Part shown: positions 21,297-30,963 of the stretch, in pieces
Layout of the letters: each line of letters begins with the position of its first letter
How positions within the stretch are numbered: the stretch's first letter is position 1
NCBI RefSeq assembly: GCF_000026945.1
Contig: NC_012864.1
Span: 992,001 to 1,056,000 of the forward strand
Origin: Candida dubliniensis CD36
Lineage: Eukaryota; Ascomycota; Pichiomycetes; Serinales; Debaryomycetaceae
Direction of reading: 5' to 3'
DNA: 64,000 bases
Translations under genes and position numbers: made by a program
The notes under the pieces: model-generated
Told to the model about the DNA's origin: nothing
What the model saw: only the letters and a program-made list of their open reading frames with translations
Databases searched by the model: none

Positions 21297-22148
21297 TCAA
21301 GCTTTCCCAAAATTATCCATCATGTCCAACAACGAATCGATATCGTCCTCTGGCTTTTCAGACTTCACTTGAGACCCATTTTGATGGGATTCAATCCAGT
21401 TAGCCACATTATCGACATAAATTTTTGAGTTTGGAACGAAATGGCCTCCTGGATGCTTCAAGATATCCGAGGATGACTTAGTAAGCTCATACAACGAGTA
21501 TCCACGATCTTCTGCTACCACTGTGTCCAACTCTCCCAACACATGAAGGTACTTGAAACCTCCATTTTTAACGTCGTCTTCTGTTTGGGGGTAATACTCA
21601 TTGTATTTGTCGTTACCTGTCTTCTTTGAAGTGTCTAATTTAAATCCAGAATACAAAACAACAAACTTTAGTGGATCAGTTTCAAACCACTGGGGGAATT
21701 TATGGGCAATTAACCCACCAAAAGCAGCACCTTGCGAAAACCCAAGTATACCAACAATAGGCAATTTCTTTTCTTCATCTGTTTCCTCCTCTACTTCCAA
21801 ATCGTTGTCTGCGATGATCTCGCCTTTTTGAATATAATCCTTTACTGTAGCAATAGACTCGTCCAAATCGATAGCATCGTTGGTCTTGTCTTTCTTGACC
21901 CACCATGCACGGTATGTCACATCCTCTGTGTCTGTTGTGGCAGACCCAAACTTGGATAAGGAATCCGTTGTTGGCAAGTCTGCTGGAGTTAGCACATAAG
22001 GTCCATTAAGATACACACATTTGTAACCCAACTTGATGAGTTTTTTTCTTAATGCAGAAGTCTTGGCATAAAATAAAGATGAAGATTGAGTGTATCCATG
22101 GAGAAATAGTATCTTCCCCTTGTAGGTGATGTTCTTCTTTGGTGCCAT
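21297..22148 (-). CDS. FSH1: FSH1-type serine hydrolase
   Basis: 283-residue alpha/beta hydrolase of the fungal FSH (family of serine hydrolases) group, relatives of mammalian OVCA2. The nucleophile elbow GFSQG is at residues 136-140 (Ser138). The oxyanion-side motif LFLHGYTQSSSLF is at about 14-26. The acid and base are probably the Asp in GELDTVV and the His in PGGHFVPNS near the end. The loop rich in Glu around residues 117-128 is a lineage insertion. The substrate is not known for yeast Fsh1. The start at 22148 directly precedes the conserved strand. Confidence 0.92.
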   Translation of the reverse strand: MAPKKNITYKGKILFLHGYTQSSSLFYAKTSALRKKLIKLGYKCVYLNGPYVLTPADLPTTDSLSKFGSATTDTEDVTYRAWWVKKDKTNDAIDLDESIATVKDYIQKGEIIADNDLEVEEETDEEKKLPIVGILGFSQGAAFGGLIAHKFPQWFETDPLKFVVLYSGFKLDTSKKTGNDKYNEYYPQTEDDVKNGGFKYLHVLGELDTVVAEDRGYSLYELTKSSSDILKHPGGHFVPNSKIYVDNVANWIESHQNGSQVKSEKPEDDIDSLLDMMDNFGKA

Positions 22149-22309
22149 TGAAGTTGAAGAAGAAAAGTAGAAACTGAAAAAAAAAAAAAAAGATTACTTC
22201 GATAAGCGCGAAAAAAAAAAAAAAAAAACTGTCATCATCATATAAGTCTGTCATAAAAAGTCTATTACCCAATCTATACGAGAATGATTTATATACGAAT
22301 CCTATAATT

Positions 22310-23173
22310 CTACGTGCAACCAATTAAAGTCGGCAAGTTTTGGATTTTGTCTAGAATCCAAATTTTGCTTGGATCCAGGTTGTCTCCTGTGCCATAAAAC
22401 TCTTCGAAATCTGGTTTGGCTTTGAGTTTTTCAATATCACTTGGCAACTCCACATAATGGATGACATGACCAACTCCCAATCTTTTGGCTTCCTTAACAT
22501 TGAGTTCGCTATCATCAATGAAATATTGTTCAGATAACACTTCTGCATTCTGGTAATCAAGTTGAGTAATTTGAAAGCAGTTGTAGAAATATTCTGGCAT
22601 TGGCTTACATATAATTGGATCTTTTGAATAATCACAGTAAGTTAATCCATCAAACAAATCACCAATACCCAAAAACGAAATTACTCTCAATGCATGGTTC
22701 TTGTAGGCATTCGTGACAAGCCAGAAATAATCAAACTTACGCGATTCTTTGATTGCCATCAACGTGTTTCTCAAGTCAGAGTCATAACGCAAGACAGAGT
22801 GTAGATCCAATGCATCGTCGACCTTTGAGTTATATTCCAATGCATCCACCTGATGGTTTCTCACTAACCCCTCAATCGCTAACCCATATGTTTTGTAGTA
22901 GTTCATGTGAAGATTCCTGGCATCTTCATCGTTCAAACTCAAGCTTTTCTTAAAGTAATCATGGATCTTAACTTGCATCATTTCGAATATTCTGGTAGAT
23001 CGTGGATACAAGCAGTTGTCTATATCAAAGAAAAAGATCCTTTTGTTTTGAAATTGCTTTGGAATAGGACCGTATCCAAAAGGTAAACTGACATGTCTAC
23101 CAGGTTTGGCATTCTCTGCCTCCGTCAATTCAGGATTGATGTAATTCACCGTCTGGCTATTTGATACTGTCAT
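22310..23173 (-). CDS. SDT1: HAD pyrimidine 5'-nucleotidase (Sdt1/Phm8 type)
   Basis: 287-residue haloacid dehalogenase-superfamily phosphatase. HAD motif I reads FFFDIDNCLYP with the catalytic Asp pair at residues 50 and 52. Motif II is FDYFWLVTNAYKNHA, and motif III/IV occurs around SEQYFIDDSELNVKEAK. This is the Sdt1/Phm8/pyrimidine nucleotidase type, which dephosphorylates UMP, CMP or lysophosphatidate in yeast; the two paralogues of S. cerevisiae cannot be told apart here, so the symbol marks the family. It follows FSH1 in the same direction with 161 bp between them. Confidence 0.88.
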   Translation of the reverse strand: MTVSNSQTVNYINPELTEAENAKPGRHVSLPFGYGPIPKQFQNKRIFFFDIDNCLYPRSTRIFEMMQVKIHDYFKKSLSLNDEDARNLHMNYYKTYGLAIEGLVRNHQVDALEYNSKVDDALDLHSVLRYDSDLRNTLMAIKESRKFDYFWLVTNAYKNHALRVISFLGIGDLFDGLTYCDYSKDPIICKPMPEYFYNCFQITQLDYQNAEVLSEQYFIDDSELNVKEAKRLGVGHVIHYVELPSDIEKLKAKPDFEEFYGTGDNLDPSKIWILDKIQNLPTLIGCT

Positions 23174-23827
23174 GTTGAAAAAAAAAAAAAAAATGATAGT
23201 GTATAACGAAAAGGAAATGCTAGTGATGAAATTTCTTTCCAGACCAGAAGGAGAAAGATAGAGATTTATATATGTTTTGTGGATTTTGTTAGTGGAGCAA
23301 TTTCGCGTTCATTATATATTTGCCAGTGGATCCGGTGGATAAAACGTGTCTCATGTAGGTCCCACAAATGTCACACTCTATTCCAGTCAACACTACTGCA
23401 AATTAGTTGACTTTATGGTGATATGCCATATAAAAGTGCATGGGCTGCATATAATGCTTATATAGGTCCTTATAACATTCCAACTTCCCTCTCAATGTCA
23501 ATCAAAGCAGTAGCATACTTATGGTTGGAATATTGGGGGGGGGGGGGGTCTGTGGAATTTAGCAAATGACGATAAGTAGTATAACAGGATTGTAAAGTCG
23601 TTAGTTAGATGCAGGGACCAATTATATCCGTACCATTGTCTAATATGTGATAATTTCAAAACCGCATTCAATTATTTGGAGTCACATTGATATAATTCAA
23701 TTATTAATCTACAAGTTATTGTTTTGAAAGTTCTAAATTTAATAAAAAGTACATTTTCTAATAAAATATTTCATAATGCCTAAATAATAAATGGTCATGA
23801 TTCGTAGAAATTCATTAAATATTAAAA
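23174..23827. other. Intergenic with G14 tract
   Basis: About 650 bp upstream of SDT1 and downstream of the GPI protein gene. The notable item is a G14 run at 23535-23548. No gene is seen. Confidence 0.5.
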
Positions 23828-24361
23828 TTACAATTTAATTGAATAAGCGGCAGCTAACCCAATTATATAAAAATGAGTGGAAGGAATATTTAGTGATGAT
23901 GATCCAGAGAAAGTTCTGGTAGAAGTTGAATTATCAGTGGAAGTTGAATTATGGTGTTGTGCATAATAACTTGCTGAGCCGTATCCGGCTGCTGCTGCTG
24001 CTGCTGATGGAGCAAAATAATTACCATATCCACAAGTGTTTCCACTACAATGGTATTGATTACTTCCCCAATTTCTAGTACCGGATGAACTACCACTATT
24101 TGAGCCACCGCCTTTGCTTCCACTGCTTGAACTGCCACTTGAACTGCCACCTTTGCTTCCACTGCTAGACCCACTGCTGGAACTACCACCTGAGCGACCA
24201 CTGCTGGAACTACCACTGGAGCCACCACCTGAGCGACCACCGCTACTGCCACCCAATCGTTTGGTTAATTGAAGTGAGACTATATTATTAAGATCTGAAA
24301 TGGAGACAGACAAAACTTGAGAAACAAGTGTAAATAAAATTATTAGTTGAGTAAGTAGCAT
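23828..24361 (-). CDS. PGA37: Gly/Ser-rich GPI-anchored cell-surface protein
   Basis: 177-residue secreted protein. A signal peptide covers about residues 1-18, a Lys-Arg pair at residues 34-35 is a likely Kex2 site, and a long Gly/Ser-rich repeat region (SGSSSSG-type units) spans about residues 36-95. A Cys-containing segment (CSGNTCGYGNYF) and an Ala-rich run follow. The last 20 residues are hydrophobic after a Ser/Gly stretch, the pattern of a GPI-anchor signal. The symbol PGA37 is assigned from recalled gene order near SFC1/CAR1 in C. albicans, not from residue identity, so it is tentative; the class (GPI-anchored protein) is better supported. Confidence 0.75.
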   Translation of the reverse strand: MLLTQLIILFTLVSQVLSVSISDLNNIVSLQLTKRLGGSSGGRSGGGSSGSSSSGRSGGSSSSGSSSGSKGGSSSGSSSSGSKGGGSNSGSSSGTRNWGSNQYHCSGNTCGYGNYFAPSAAAAAAGYGSASYYAQHHNSTSTDNSTSTRTFSGSSSLNIPSTHFYIIGLAAAYSIKL

Positions 24362-25402
24362 GTTTTCCTTGTAAATTGATCTGTACTGGGAATAAATAGA
24401 TCTTGTTTTAAATATTGAGTGTTCCCTTATGGTTTATTTATACTTGTTGAAAATTATTCGATTTGATGATTTGGTCTAGCTCATTTGGGTTGAATCGGCG
24501 GCGAAGTGTAAGAGAAGCCAAGACCACAAAAGATAAAAGTGTTCGTAAAGCAAATCATGAACCGAAGCTTGACAACATCATTTTTGAGGCTTGTAAAAAA
24601 GATTTGATTTGGCCTTTTTTTCTTGGAGTGACTACGATTTAGATTTTGCACATTTTAGCAAACTGACATTGAATATGGTCACTGTTGCTCTATTATTAAC
24701 AATACACTTACAGAATAAACGTTTCCATGGGAGAGAGAAAAACAGACTATGATCATTCTTTTTGCTTGTATATTGTGGCTATAATATCCTTGTTTAACAT
24801 TGCCGGTTTAGCAAACTAATTTATTAGATACAGTTTAATGGATTGATTGCCGTTTTTGTCTTATACGGCTTTATTCGTCAACATAAACCAAAAACATTTT
24901 TGAGGTACCCTGGATTATTTCGATCAAGCCAATCACAAAAATGTTGTGGCTTGGCTTGTGGCTAAATTCATTGATGACAAGTGGTAATATTCTTGGTTAC
25001 AAAAAAGAGTTGATGTATAATCTGCTAGTATCCAAATAAAAACCATTGTCTATAGAATTGAATTCCTCGTATTCACTATATTACATTAACTTTTGATTGT
25101 TGATACTATTAATTTGAAATACAGCCTGATTTCTAGTTTGCTCTATCCTGATACAAGTAGATACAGCAATCCATATTCTGGTAAGCATGACTTCAATAAA
25201 TGTGGAGATGGTATCTGTCAGTTAATCTGATTGTTGTATCATATATCCTGTATCAAGCCGCAAGTTGAAAATGCCATTGAAAGCTGTAAACTCATCTCCA
25301 CAAGTCGGAAATGCTATTATCAGCTTGTACACTTGCCCAAACGTAATTTTGCCGGTAAAGTTTGTACTGTTTAACCGTTTCCATTTCCCTAATCCACATC
25401 TC
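24362..25402. other. Intergenic with a 63-codon open frame at its end
   Basis: About 1 kb upstream of the GPI protein gene. Most shows nothing coding. At 25222-25413 on the minus strand there is a 63-codon open frame that begins at GTG inside the stop region of the ORF at 25403. It could be decayed or frameshifted sequence downstream of that gene, but this is not proved. Confidence 0.35.
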
Positions 25403-25858
25403 CTAGAAGTCACCTAGAATTGTGTTAATATATTCGGTTTGATCAATGTTTCCATCCATAAATTCCAGCTCTATAGCTGCTAGATCTTCATGGTAGTTCT
25501 TTTCAATTTTAGAACGCTTCTCGATCATATTATCAATAGCTCTGTATACAAAAGCAAATAATTCTGTTCGTTGCACCCCCAATTCTCTTCCAATTTCCTT
25601 TCTTGCGGCAGAATAATCGGCTCTATGTGCAAGATCTGGGTTTAAGCTATCAAGGAAGTCTCGATCTATTTGGGTTATGGTGTTGTTGAACTCTTCAATT
25701 TTTCTGTCAAGAAATTTTCCAAGCTTATTTGTTGGAATGGATACAGCTTCGATTATGGAAGATTGTCGAAAATACTCTTCGGTTTTATGAAGTGCTCCTA
25801 TCCGTTTGTTGAAGTTCTCAACATAGTTTAGAAAAATCTCACTGCGATCTAAACTCAT
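25403..25858 (-). CDS. Unassigned protein, possibly decayed
   Basis: 151-residue ORF from the first ATG at 25858; the open frame continues upstream to 25927 without an ATG, and that extension (ICFELLKVLYDIVSP) also looks protein-like, so the real start could lie in an upstream exon that I could not locate. The product is charged and helical with a likely coiled coil around residues 95-135, and has no signal peptide or membrane segment. I do not recognise the family. Immediately after the stop a second frame stays open for 63 codons with protein-like composition, so the annotated stop may be a frameshift. No regulatory feature is seen. Confidence 0.45.
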   Translation of the reverse strand: MSLDRSEIFLNYVENFNKRIGALHKTEEYFRQSSIIEAVSIPTNKLGKFLDRKIEEFNNTITQIDRDFLDSLNPDLAHRADYSAARKEIGRELGVQRTELFAFVYRAIDNMIEKRSKIEKNYHEDLAAIELEFMDGNIDQTEYINTILGDF

Positions 25859-25921
25859 TGGGGAAACAATATCATACAAAACTTTCAATAACTCAAAGCA
25901 AATCCTATAGTAACTAGACAA

Positions 25922-26822
25922 TGACTAAAATGTATTTCTAATTTCAATATACAACTACTGGATTTTATATTTTTTTTTTTTTGGATTGAACAACATGAAG
26001 TCGAAACCAGCTATTTCTCTAGCTGTTTTTCATTGAATCAATTTGAAACGAGACATGTGTCCAGACACATTCCACGATTTTCATAATAAGGAAAGGCTCT
26101 AATTGGCTGGATGCAAATCGGGTAGTTTTCAAATTGGCCCCTATTTTTTTTTTTTTTGCAATCATAGAACAACAGTAATCAAAACGTGGTAACCCAAAAT
26201 CTCGCCTGGTATTAGTTTATGGGAGATGCTTCTCAACTACAATGACAATGCAAAAATACCAAGAAATCCCACGTTTTAGAGCTGTCATAAACTTTGTTCT
26301 TTTGAGGATAATTGGCACAAAAATGAAAAGTGCAAAAAATATGAAATTCTCATACATTGAGTCTGTTTTTTCCGAATTATAATTGCGCGTGAAAATTATA
26401 CAAAATGGAGATTATTGCTTTCTTTTGATGCCATTCAGTGATAAGGAACTACATTTGCAGATACCATCCCAGTGCCTTATGTTGAATATCAGTATGCTGT
26501 ATTAATGATGCCTGGTTTATCGCAATATTTCTTTTGATGGATCCTTAGTATTAAGAGAAAGAAACATCACAAAATTGATTAACAAAAAGCATTAAAGTTT
26601 AAATCATTCACGTTTTCATTACCCCTAATTGTCAACGGTTTTGTGAGTTTTTAGGTTCAGAGATTAATAGTAATAATCTTCTTTTATTGATGCCGTTTTA
26701 TATCAATAAATCCTGAAAAATAAATAGATCCCAGATTGGCATATAAATACAGAAGCAAATCCTTGCAGTTTTGTTTAGTTCAAATTCATTTTTGCGACCC
26801 ACCAATAGTTCCACCACTCACA
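25922..26822. other. Divergent promoter region of the second RNase T2
   Basis: About 900 bp with A/T-tracts at about 25969-25982 and 26143-26157. No supportable gene. It should contain the promoter of the RNase T2 gene at 26823. Confidence 0.45.
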
Positions 26823-28022
26823 ATGCTCTCTATATTATCTACTGCCACTCTATTTGTTGCTACTGTCCAAGCTGCTGATTTCTCTTCATCATGTCCACTT
26901 GATTCGCCAATCTCTTGCTCCAACAGTGGTGATACTTCAAATAGTTGTTGTTATGAAAACCCAGGTGGTATTATTTTGTTTACGCAATTCTGGGACTATA
27001 ATCCAGCATCTGGGCCGGCTGACTCATTCACCATTCACTCGATTTGGAATGATTATTGTTCTGGTGGTTATCCTCAGTTTTGTGATACCTCTTTGGAAAT
27101 CGACAGCACTGGTAGCACTATCAAGTCGATTGTTGTTGACCAGTTTGGAGACCAAACTTTATATGACAACATGAATAAATACTGGACAGATATCAACGGG
27201 AACAATCCAAAGTTTTGGGCTCACGAATTCAACAAACACGGAACTTGTTTAAACACTTTGAATCCATCTTGTTACTCCAATTACAAGCAAAATGAAAATG
27301 TCTATGACTACTACAGTCTCGTTTATCAGTTATTCCAAAAATTACCAACCTACCAATGGTTAGCTAGTGCTGGAATTAAACCATCAACAACTGCTACTTA
27401 TACCTTGTCACAAATTCAAAATGCTTTGAAGGGTAAATTTGGTGCTGAAGTTTACATTGCTTGTGACTCCAATAATGCTATTAATGAAGTTTGGTACTTT
27501 TACCACATCAAGGGATCCATCTTGCAGCAGAATTATCTTCCAATAGATACTGTTTCAAAAACCAACTGTCCAAGTTCTGGTATTAAGTTCCCTCCAAAAG
27601 GTGAGTCCGCTGGTAATACTTTAACCACAAAAACAACTGGAACTACTACTTCTGGCTCTGGATCAACTTCAGTTCCAGCTACATCTTATATTAACTTGAC
27701 GGGGAAATCGGGTTGTCTTATATCTAATGGTAAATACTATACCTCTGGAACTTGTGCAACTTATCATTTTACCGCCGGTTCTTCTGGTAATACGCAAATC
27801 ACCTCATCTAAAGGTAACTGTGGAGTTGATTCCAGTAATCAGTTTGTTTGTAGTTCTTCAACTAGTGCAACTGATTTCCAGGTATCAGGTGGTAATATTG
27901 GGTACAATGGTAACTTTGATTGGTGCTTGGGTGCTGTCGCTGGGTCTGGATCGACTGCCCAAACAAGTGTTAAATTGTCTGATGGCTCATGTAGCTCTTT
28001 CCAATTGACACTTTCATCATAG
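26823..28022 (+). CDS. Secreted RNase T2 (Rny1 family), paralogue with altered CAS I motif
   Basis: 399-residue paralogue of the RNase T2 at 3653. The ORF extends to 26736, but the ATG at 26823 gives a textbook signal peptide (residues 1-18 ending TVQAA) and aligns with the paralogue, so it is chosen. CAS II is intact ([11 protein letters not shown]; His134, Glu135, His139). CAS I reads IHSIW with catalytic His72 kept but Gly and Leu of HGLW replaced by Ser and Ile; this may change activity. A Thr/Ser-rich linker near residue 270-285 precedes the Rny1-type C-terminal domain beginning [20 protein letters not shown]. Its codon bias is stronger than that of the first copy (TTG, GGT, TCT), suggesting higher expression. 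Confidence 0.93.
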   Translation: MLSILSTATLFVATVQAADFSSSCPLDSPISCSNSGDTSNSCCYENPGGIILFTQFWDYNPASGPADSFTIHSIWNDYCSGGYPQFCDTSLEIDSTGSTIKSIVVDQFGDQTLYDNMNKYWTDINGNNPKFWAHEFNKHGTCLNTLNPSCYSNYKQNENVYDYYSLVYQLFQKLPTYQWLASAGIKPSTTATYTLSQIQNALKGKFGAEVYIACDSNNAINEVWYFYHIKGSILQQNYLPIDTVSKTNCPSSGIKFPPKGESAGNTLTTKTTGTTTSGSGSTSVPATSYINLTGKSGCLISNGKYYTSGTCATYHFTAGSSGNTQITSSKGNCGVDSSNQFVCSSSTSATDFQVSGGNIGYNGNFDWCLGAVAGSGSTAQTSVKLSDGSCSSFQLTLSS

Positions 28023-28303
28023 ATGTGAGATAATCTTTTTATAGTATGTATACTGGATACAATAAAAATATTTTTGTTTAACAAATGGCGGAGTTTTATT
28101 ATTGTCCTTAATCTACCAACCACTTAGGAACTGGACTAAATTCCAGAAATGTTAGTTAGTTGATTCATTCAAGTACAATTTAAAAATTGGCCATAGTAAT
28201 TTCAGTATTAGGCTACAAAATGATATTTGTATATAAGCTTTTAAAAGAATCAATCAAGAAGAATTAAATAATACAAAGAGAACACAGCAACAATACACCA
28301 CAA
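28023..28303. terminator. Convergent 3' region
   Basis: About 280 bp between the RNase T2 stop and the zinc-finger gene stop. It holds AT-rich 3' end signals (for example AATAAAAATATTTTT after 28058) and no gene. The exact cleavage sites cannot be read from sequence. Confidence 0.4.
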
Positions 28304-29467
28304 TCAGAAAGCCTCTCCCTTGGCCCGATGAATTGAAAAGATATGGGATTGTACAGCATCGCCTCGGGCAAATGTTTTCCCACAATATTTGCACTGGAAT
28401 GGCTTTTCCCCAGTATGAATTCTGGTGTGGGTGGTTAATCTATAACGTTGATTGAAGCTTGCTCCACAATGCTCGCAAACATAAGGTCTTTCACCAGTAT
28501 GAATGCGATAATGTCTTTTATAATCTGAGATTTTTGCAAATGATTTGTCACATCCTTCAAAAGTACATTGATGAACTTTGGGGAGTTGGGTTTTCTTTTT
28601 CTCTCTCTTGGTTTCCTTTTTAACTTCTGGGACAAAGTTGGGATGTTCCGTAGTAACATGGTCCATTAGTTTGTCGTATGAAATAAAACCTTTTCCACAT
28701 TGTAAAGCATTACAATGAAATACTCGCACATCCTTCAAATTAACTGTTGGCTTAGAATTGCTATCATTTGAAAACACATTTGCACTATTATCCTCAGCCG
28801 GTTGATTCTGTAACTCGACATTATCTCCATCCAATATCAAATCATGATGAACGTGTGTTTTGTGAATTTCCAAGTTTGCCTTCTGACTAAACTTCTTCCC
28901 ACATGTTTTACATTCGTGTCTCTTTGGCTGTGAATGAGTTCTACGGTGATTTCTCTTATCAATAACATTCCGAAATACAAGTCCACAGTGCTCGCAAATA
29001 GTGGAGTCGGGATTATCAATTTGTTTAAAAATAGTCCTTGTCTGTGGAGCTACTGTAATATTTGGAGCTCCTGTCTTTTGACGTTTGCTTCGGGTTCCCC
29101 TTCTCCTTGGTTCTTCTCTATGTTCATTCTCTTCATGGTATTCCTCCTCCTCCTCCTCTTCTTCTACTTCTACTTCTTCTTGATCATCCTCGTTTTGGGT
29201 GCCATCAAATTCGCGTTTTACGTTTGTTGTATCATAAGTATTATTGTGGTCTTCAAGTCCATCATGCTCTTTTTTGATGGTGTTGTTCAGTTTGGTAGCA
29301 TCGTGATTGGTAGTTGCCTCGTGTTCTTGCGGGTGGCTGTGTTGCAAATGCCTCAACTCCTGATCAATGTGTTTATCTGTGTCCTCCTCTTTGTCAACAT
29401 TTTCAGCCTGTCTAATATTTTCTCGAATAGAAGCTCTCAATTCTCTTCTTCTTGATGATAAGGTCAT
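28304..29467 (-). CDS. C2H2 zinc-finger protein with six fingers
   Basis: 387-residue probable transcription factor. The ATG at 29467 (MTLSSRRREL) is chosen over a GTG two codons upstream. The N-terminal 150 residues are acidic, with a Glu-rich run followed by a basic PRRRGTRSKRQK patch that could be a nuclear signal. Six C2H2 fingers follow: CEHC..HRRTH, CKTC..HKTHVH, CNALQC..HVTTEH, CTFEGC..HYRIH, CEHC..HTRIH and CKYC..HIFSIH; the last three are joined by TGE(R/K)P linkers, which normally means tight DNA binding. I do not recognise the orthologue. Targets are unknown. Confidence 0.85.
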   Translation of the reverse strand: MTLSSRRRELRASIRENIRQAENVDKEEDTDKHIDQELRHLQHSHPQEHEATTNHDATKLNNTIKKEHDGLEDHNNTYDTTNVKREFDGTQNEDDQEEVEVEEEEEEEEYHEENEHREEPRRRGTRSKRQKTGAPNITVAPQTRTIFKQIDNPDSTICEHCGLVFRNVIDKRNHRRTHSQPKRHECKTCGKKFSQKANLEIHKTHVHHDLILDGDNVELQNQPAEDNSANVFSNDSNSKPTVNLKDVRVFHCNALQCGKGFISYDKLMDHVTTEHPNFVPEVKKETKREKKKTQLPKVHQCTFEGCDKSFAKISDYKRHYRIHTGERPYVCEHCGASFNQRYRLTTHTRIHTGEKPFQCKYCGKTFARGDAVQSHIFSIHRAKGEAF

Positions 29468-29902
29468 TGTCACAAATATTGGATTGGTAGTTCTTGAAAA
29501 ATGTGTTTTGAGTTTGGGAAAAAAAAAATTGCTTCAACTGTTTTGCCGATTTTTTTTTGTTCTCGCACCTTGGGAAAAGTTGTACGTGTACCTAACAAAA
29601 AAAACATGGTTGTGTTAAGGTTCGTTGAGTCTTCTGGGTCGGAAATGGGTGTGTGGGCAAATAAGAATGGGGCCAGACTTTGGATTGCGCATGGAGGCAA
29701 AAATACATCTTGAACTTTGGTGCGACTTTTTATTTTTGTTATTTACAACTTTCTAGAATCTACCAATTGCAATCTGCAATACATTTCAACAAAGTACTGG
29801 TTGTTAGAGTTCTCCAATTCTACCCCCCTGCAAACCTTTTTTTTTTTTTGTTTTTAGTATTATTACTACTAGTGCTATACGAATTGGGGGATTATTTTGG
29901 TT
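29468..29902. other. Divergent promoter region
   Basis: About 435 bp shared by the zinc-finger gene (minus) and the scramblase gene (plus). Small plus-strand ORFs here are not supportable. Confidence 0.4.
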
Positions 29903-30940
29903 ATGTTTAGCATTAGAGGTTGTCACAACCTTGCTTCCAGAGCATTGGTGAGAAGAAACTTACACACAGCAACTCTATTACAGTCTCCCAGGTTTGTTAA
30001 TCACAATTTCAATAACCGTACGAGGGTAACGAAAGAGATATCACCTGAAGAAGTACGACAATTTCAGGAGGCACAAGCAAGAGCTAGGGAACAGGGTCAA
30101 GCTCCGCGGAATCCATATTCACGTCAGTTTAACAATGATCCATGTTATTCATTTCATTTACCTGACAACACCAATGGAATAATCACTCCACATGATCCAA
30201 TATATGACATTCTCAAGGAACCCACTTTGGTGATAGAACGTCAAATAGAATTTATGAATCTTTTCATTGGATTTGAACAAGCTAATCGATATGTTATTAT
30301 GAATGCACTGGGTGAGACAATTGGCTATATGGAAGAAAAGGATGTTGGGTTTGGCAAAATGTTGGGACGACAATTCTTCAGACTACATCGACCATTTGAT
30401 ATTGATGTGTTCAACGCTAGAGGTGAATTGGCATTGAGCATTAAAAGACCATTTTCATGGATCAATTCACACATCAAGGCATTGTTGCCTGGTTATGATC
30501 ATAATAATGAAATTATGTATGAAGTTGTTGGTGAGTCGGTGCAATCTTGGCATTTGTGGAGACGAAAATATAATTTGTTCAAATTGGAAGATGAAACAAC
30601 AGATGAATACGAACAGTTTGGTGCTGTTGATGCTCCGTTCTTGTCATTTGATTTCCCAGTGAAAAATGCTGCTGGAGAAGTAATAGCCAGTATTGACAGA
30701 AACTGGGTGGGCTTGGGTAGAGAAATGTTCACTGATACAGGGGTTTATATTTTAAGGTATGATCCAAAGAGTTTTGAAGGTATGGAAGATGCTTATGGAA
30801 CTATTTCGAAACAAGGAATTACATTAGACCAAAGAGCGGTGATCTTGTCGTGTTTCACAAGTATAGATTTCGACTACTTTTCTCGACACAGTGGAGGACA
30901 CGGTTTGTTTCCATTCGGAGGATCTTACGATGATGTATAG
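29903..30940 (+). CDS. AIM25: Mitochondrial phospholipid scramblase family protein
   Basis: 345-residue member of the scramblase/LURAP family; the yeast member Aim25 is mitochondrial. The start is the ATG at 29903; an upstream TTG codon in the same frame is not used. The N-terminus is rich in Arg, Ser and Leu (FSIRGCHNLASRALVRRNLHTATL), a likely mitochondrial targeting sequence. The scramblase core includes LKEPTLVIERQIEFMN, YVIMNALGETIGYMEEKDVGFGKMLGRQFFRLHRPFDIDVFNARGELAL and later SIDRNWVGLGREMFTDTGVYILRYD. The function proposed for the family is bilayer lipid exchange or protein scaffolding; it is not proved in yeast. Confidence 0.92.
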   Translation: MFSIRGCHNLASRALVRRNLHTATLLQSPRFVNHNFNNRTRVTKEISPEEVRQFQEAQARAREQGQAPRNPYSRQFNNDPCYSFHLPDNTNGIITPHDPIYDILKEPTLVIERQIEFMNLFIGFEQANRYVIMNALGETIGYMEEKDVGFGKMLGRQFFRLHRPFDIDVFNARGELALSIKRPFSWINSHIKALLPGYDHNNEIMYEVVGESVQSWHLWRRKYNLFKLEDETTDEYEQFGAVDAPFLSFDFPVKNAAGEVIASIDRNWVGLGREMFTDTGVYILRYDPKSFEGMEDAYGTISKQGITLDQRAVILSCFTSIDFDYFSRHSGGHGLFPFGGSYDDV

Positions 30941-30963
30941 AAATGTATGTAAAAGCTTTTTAT

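Noticed and set aside
28934..29455. 173-codon plus-strand ORF with many hydrophobic residues
   Set aside because: Antisense to the acidic N-terminal half of the zinc-finger gene; hydrophobicity results from complementary Glu/Asp codons.
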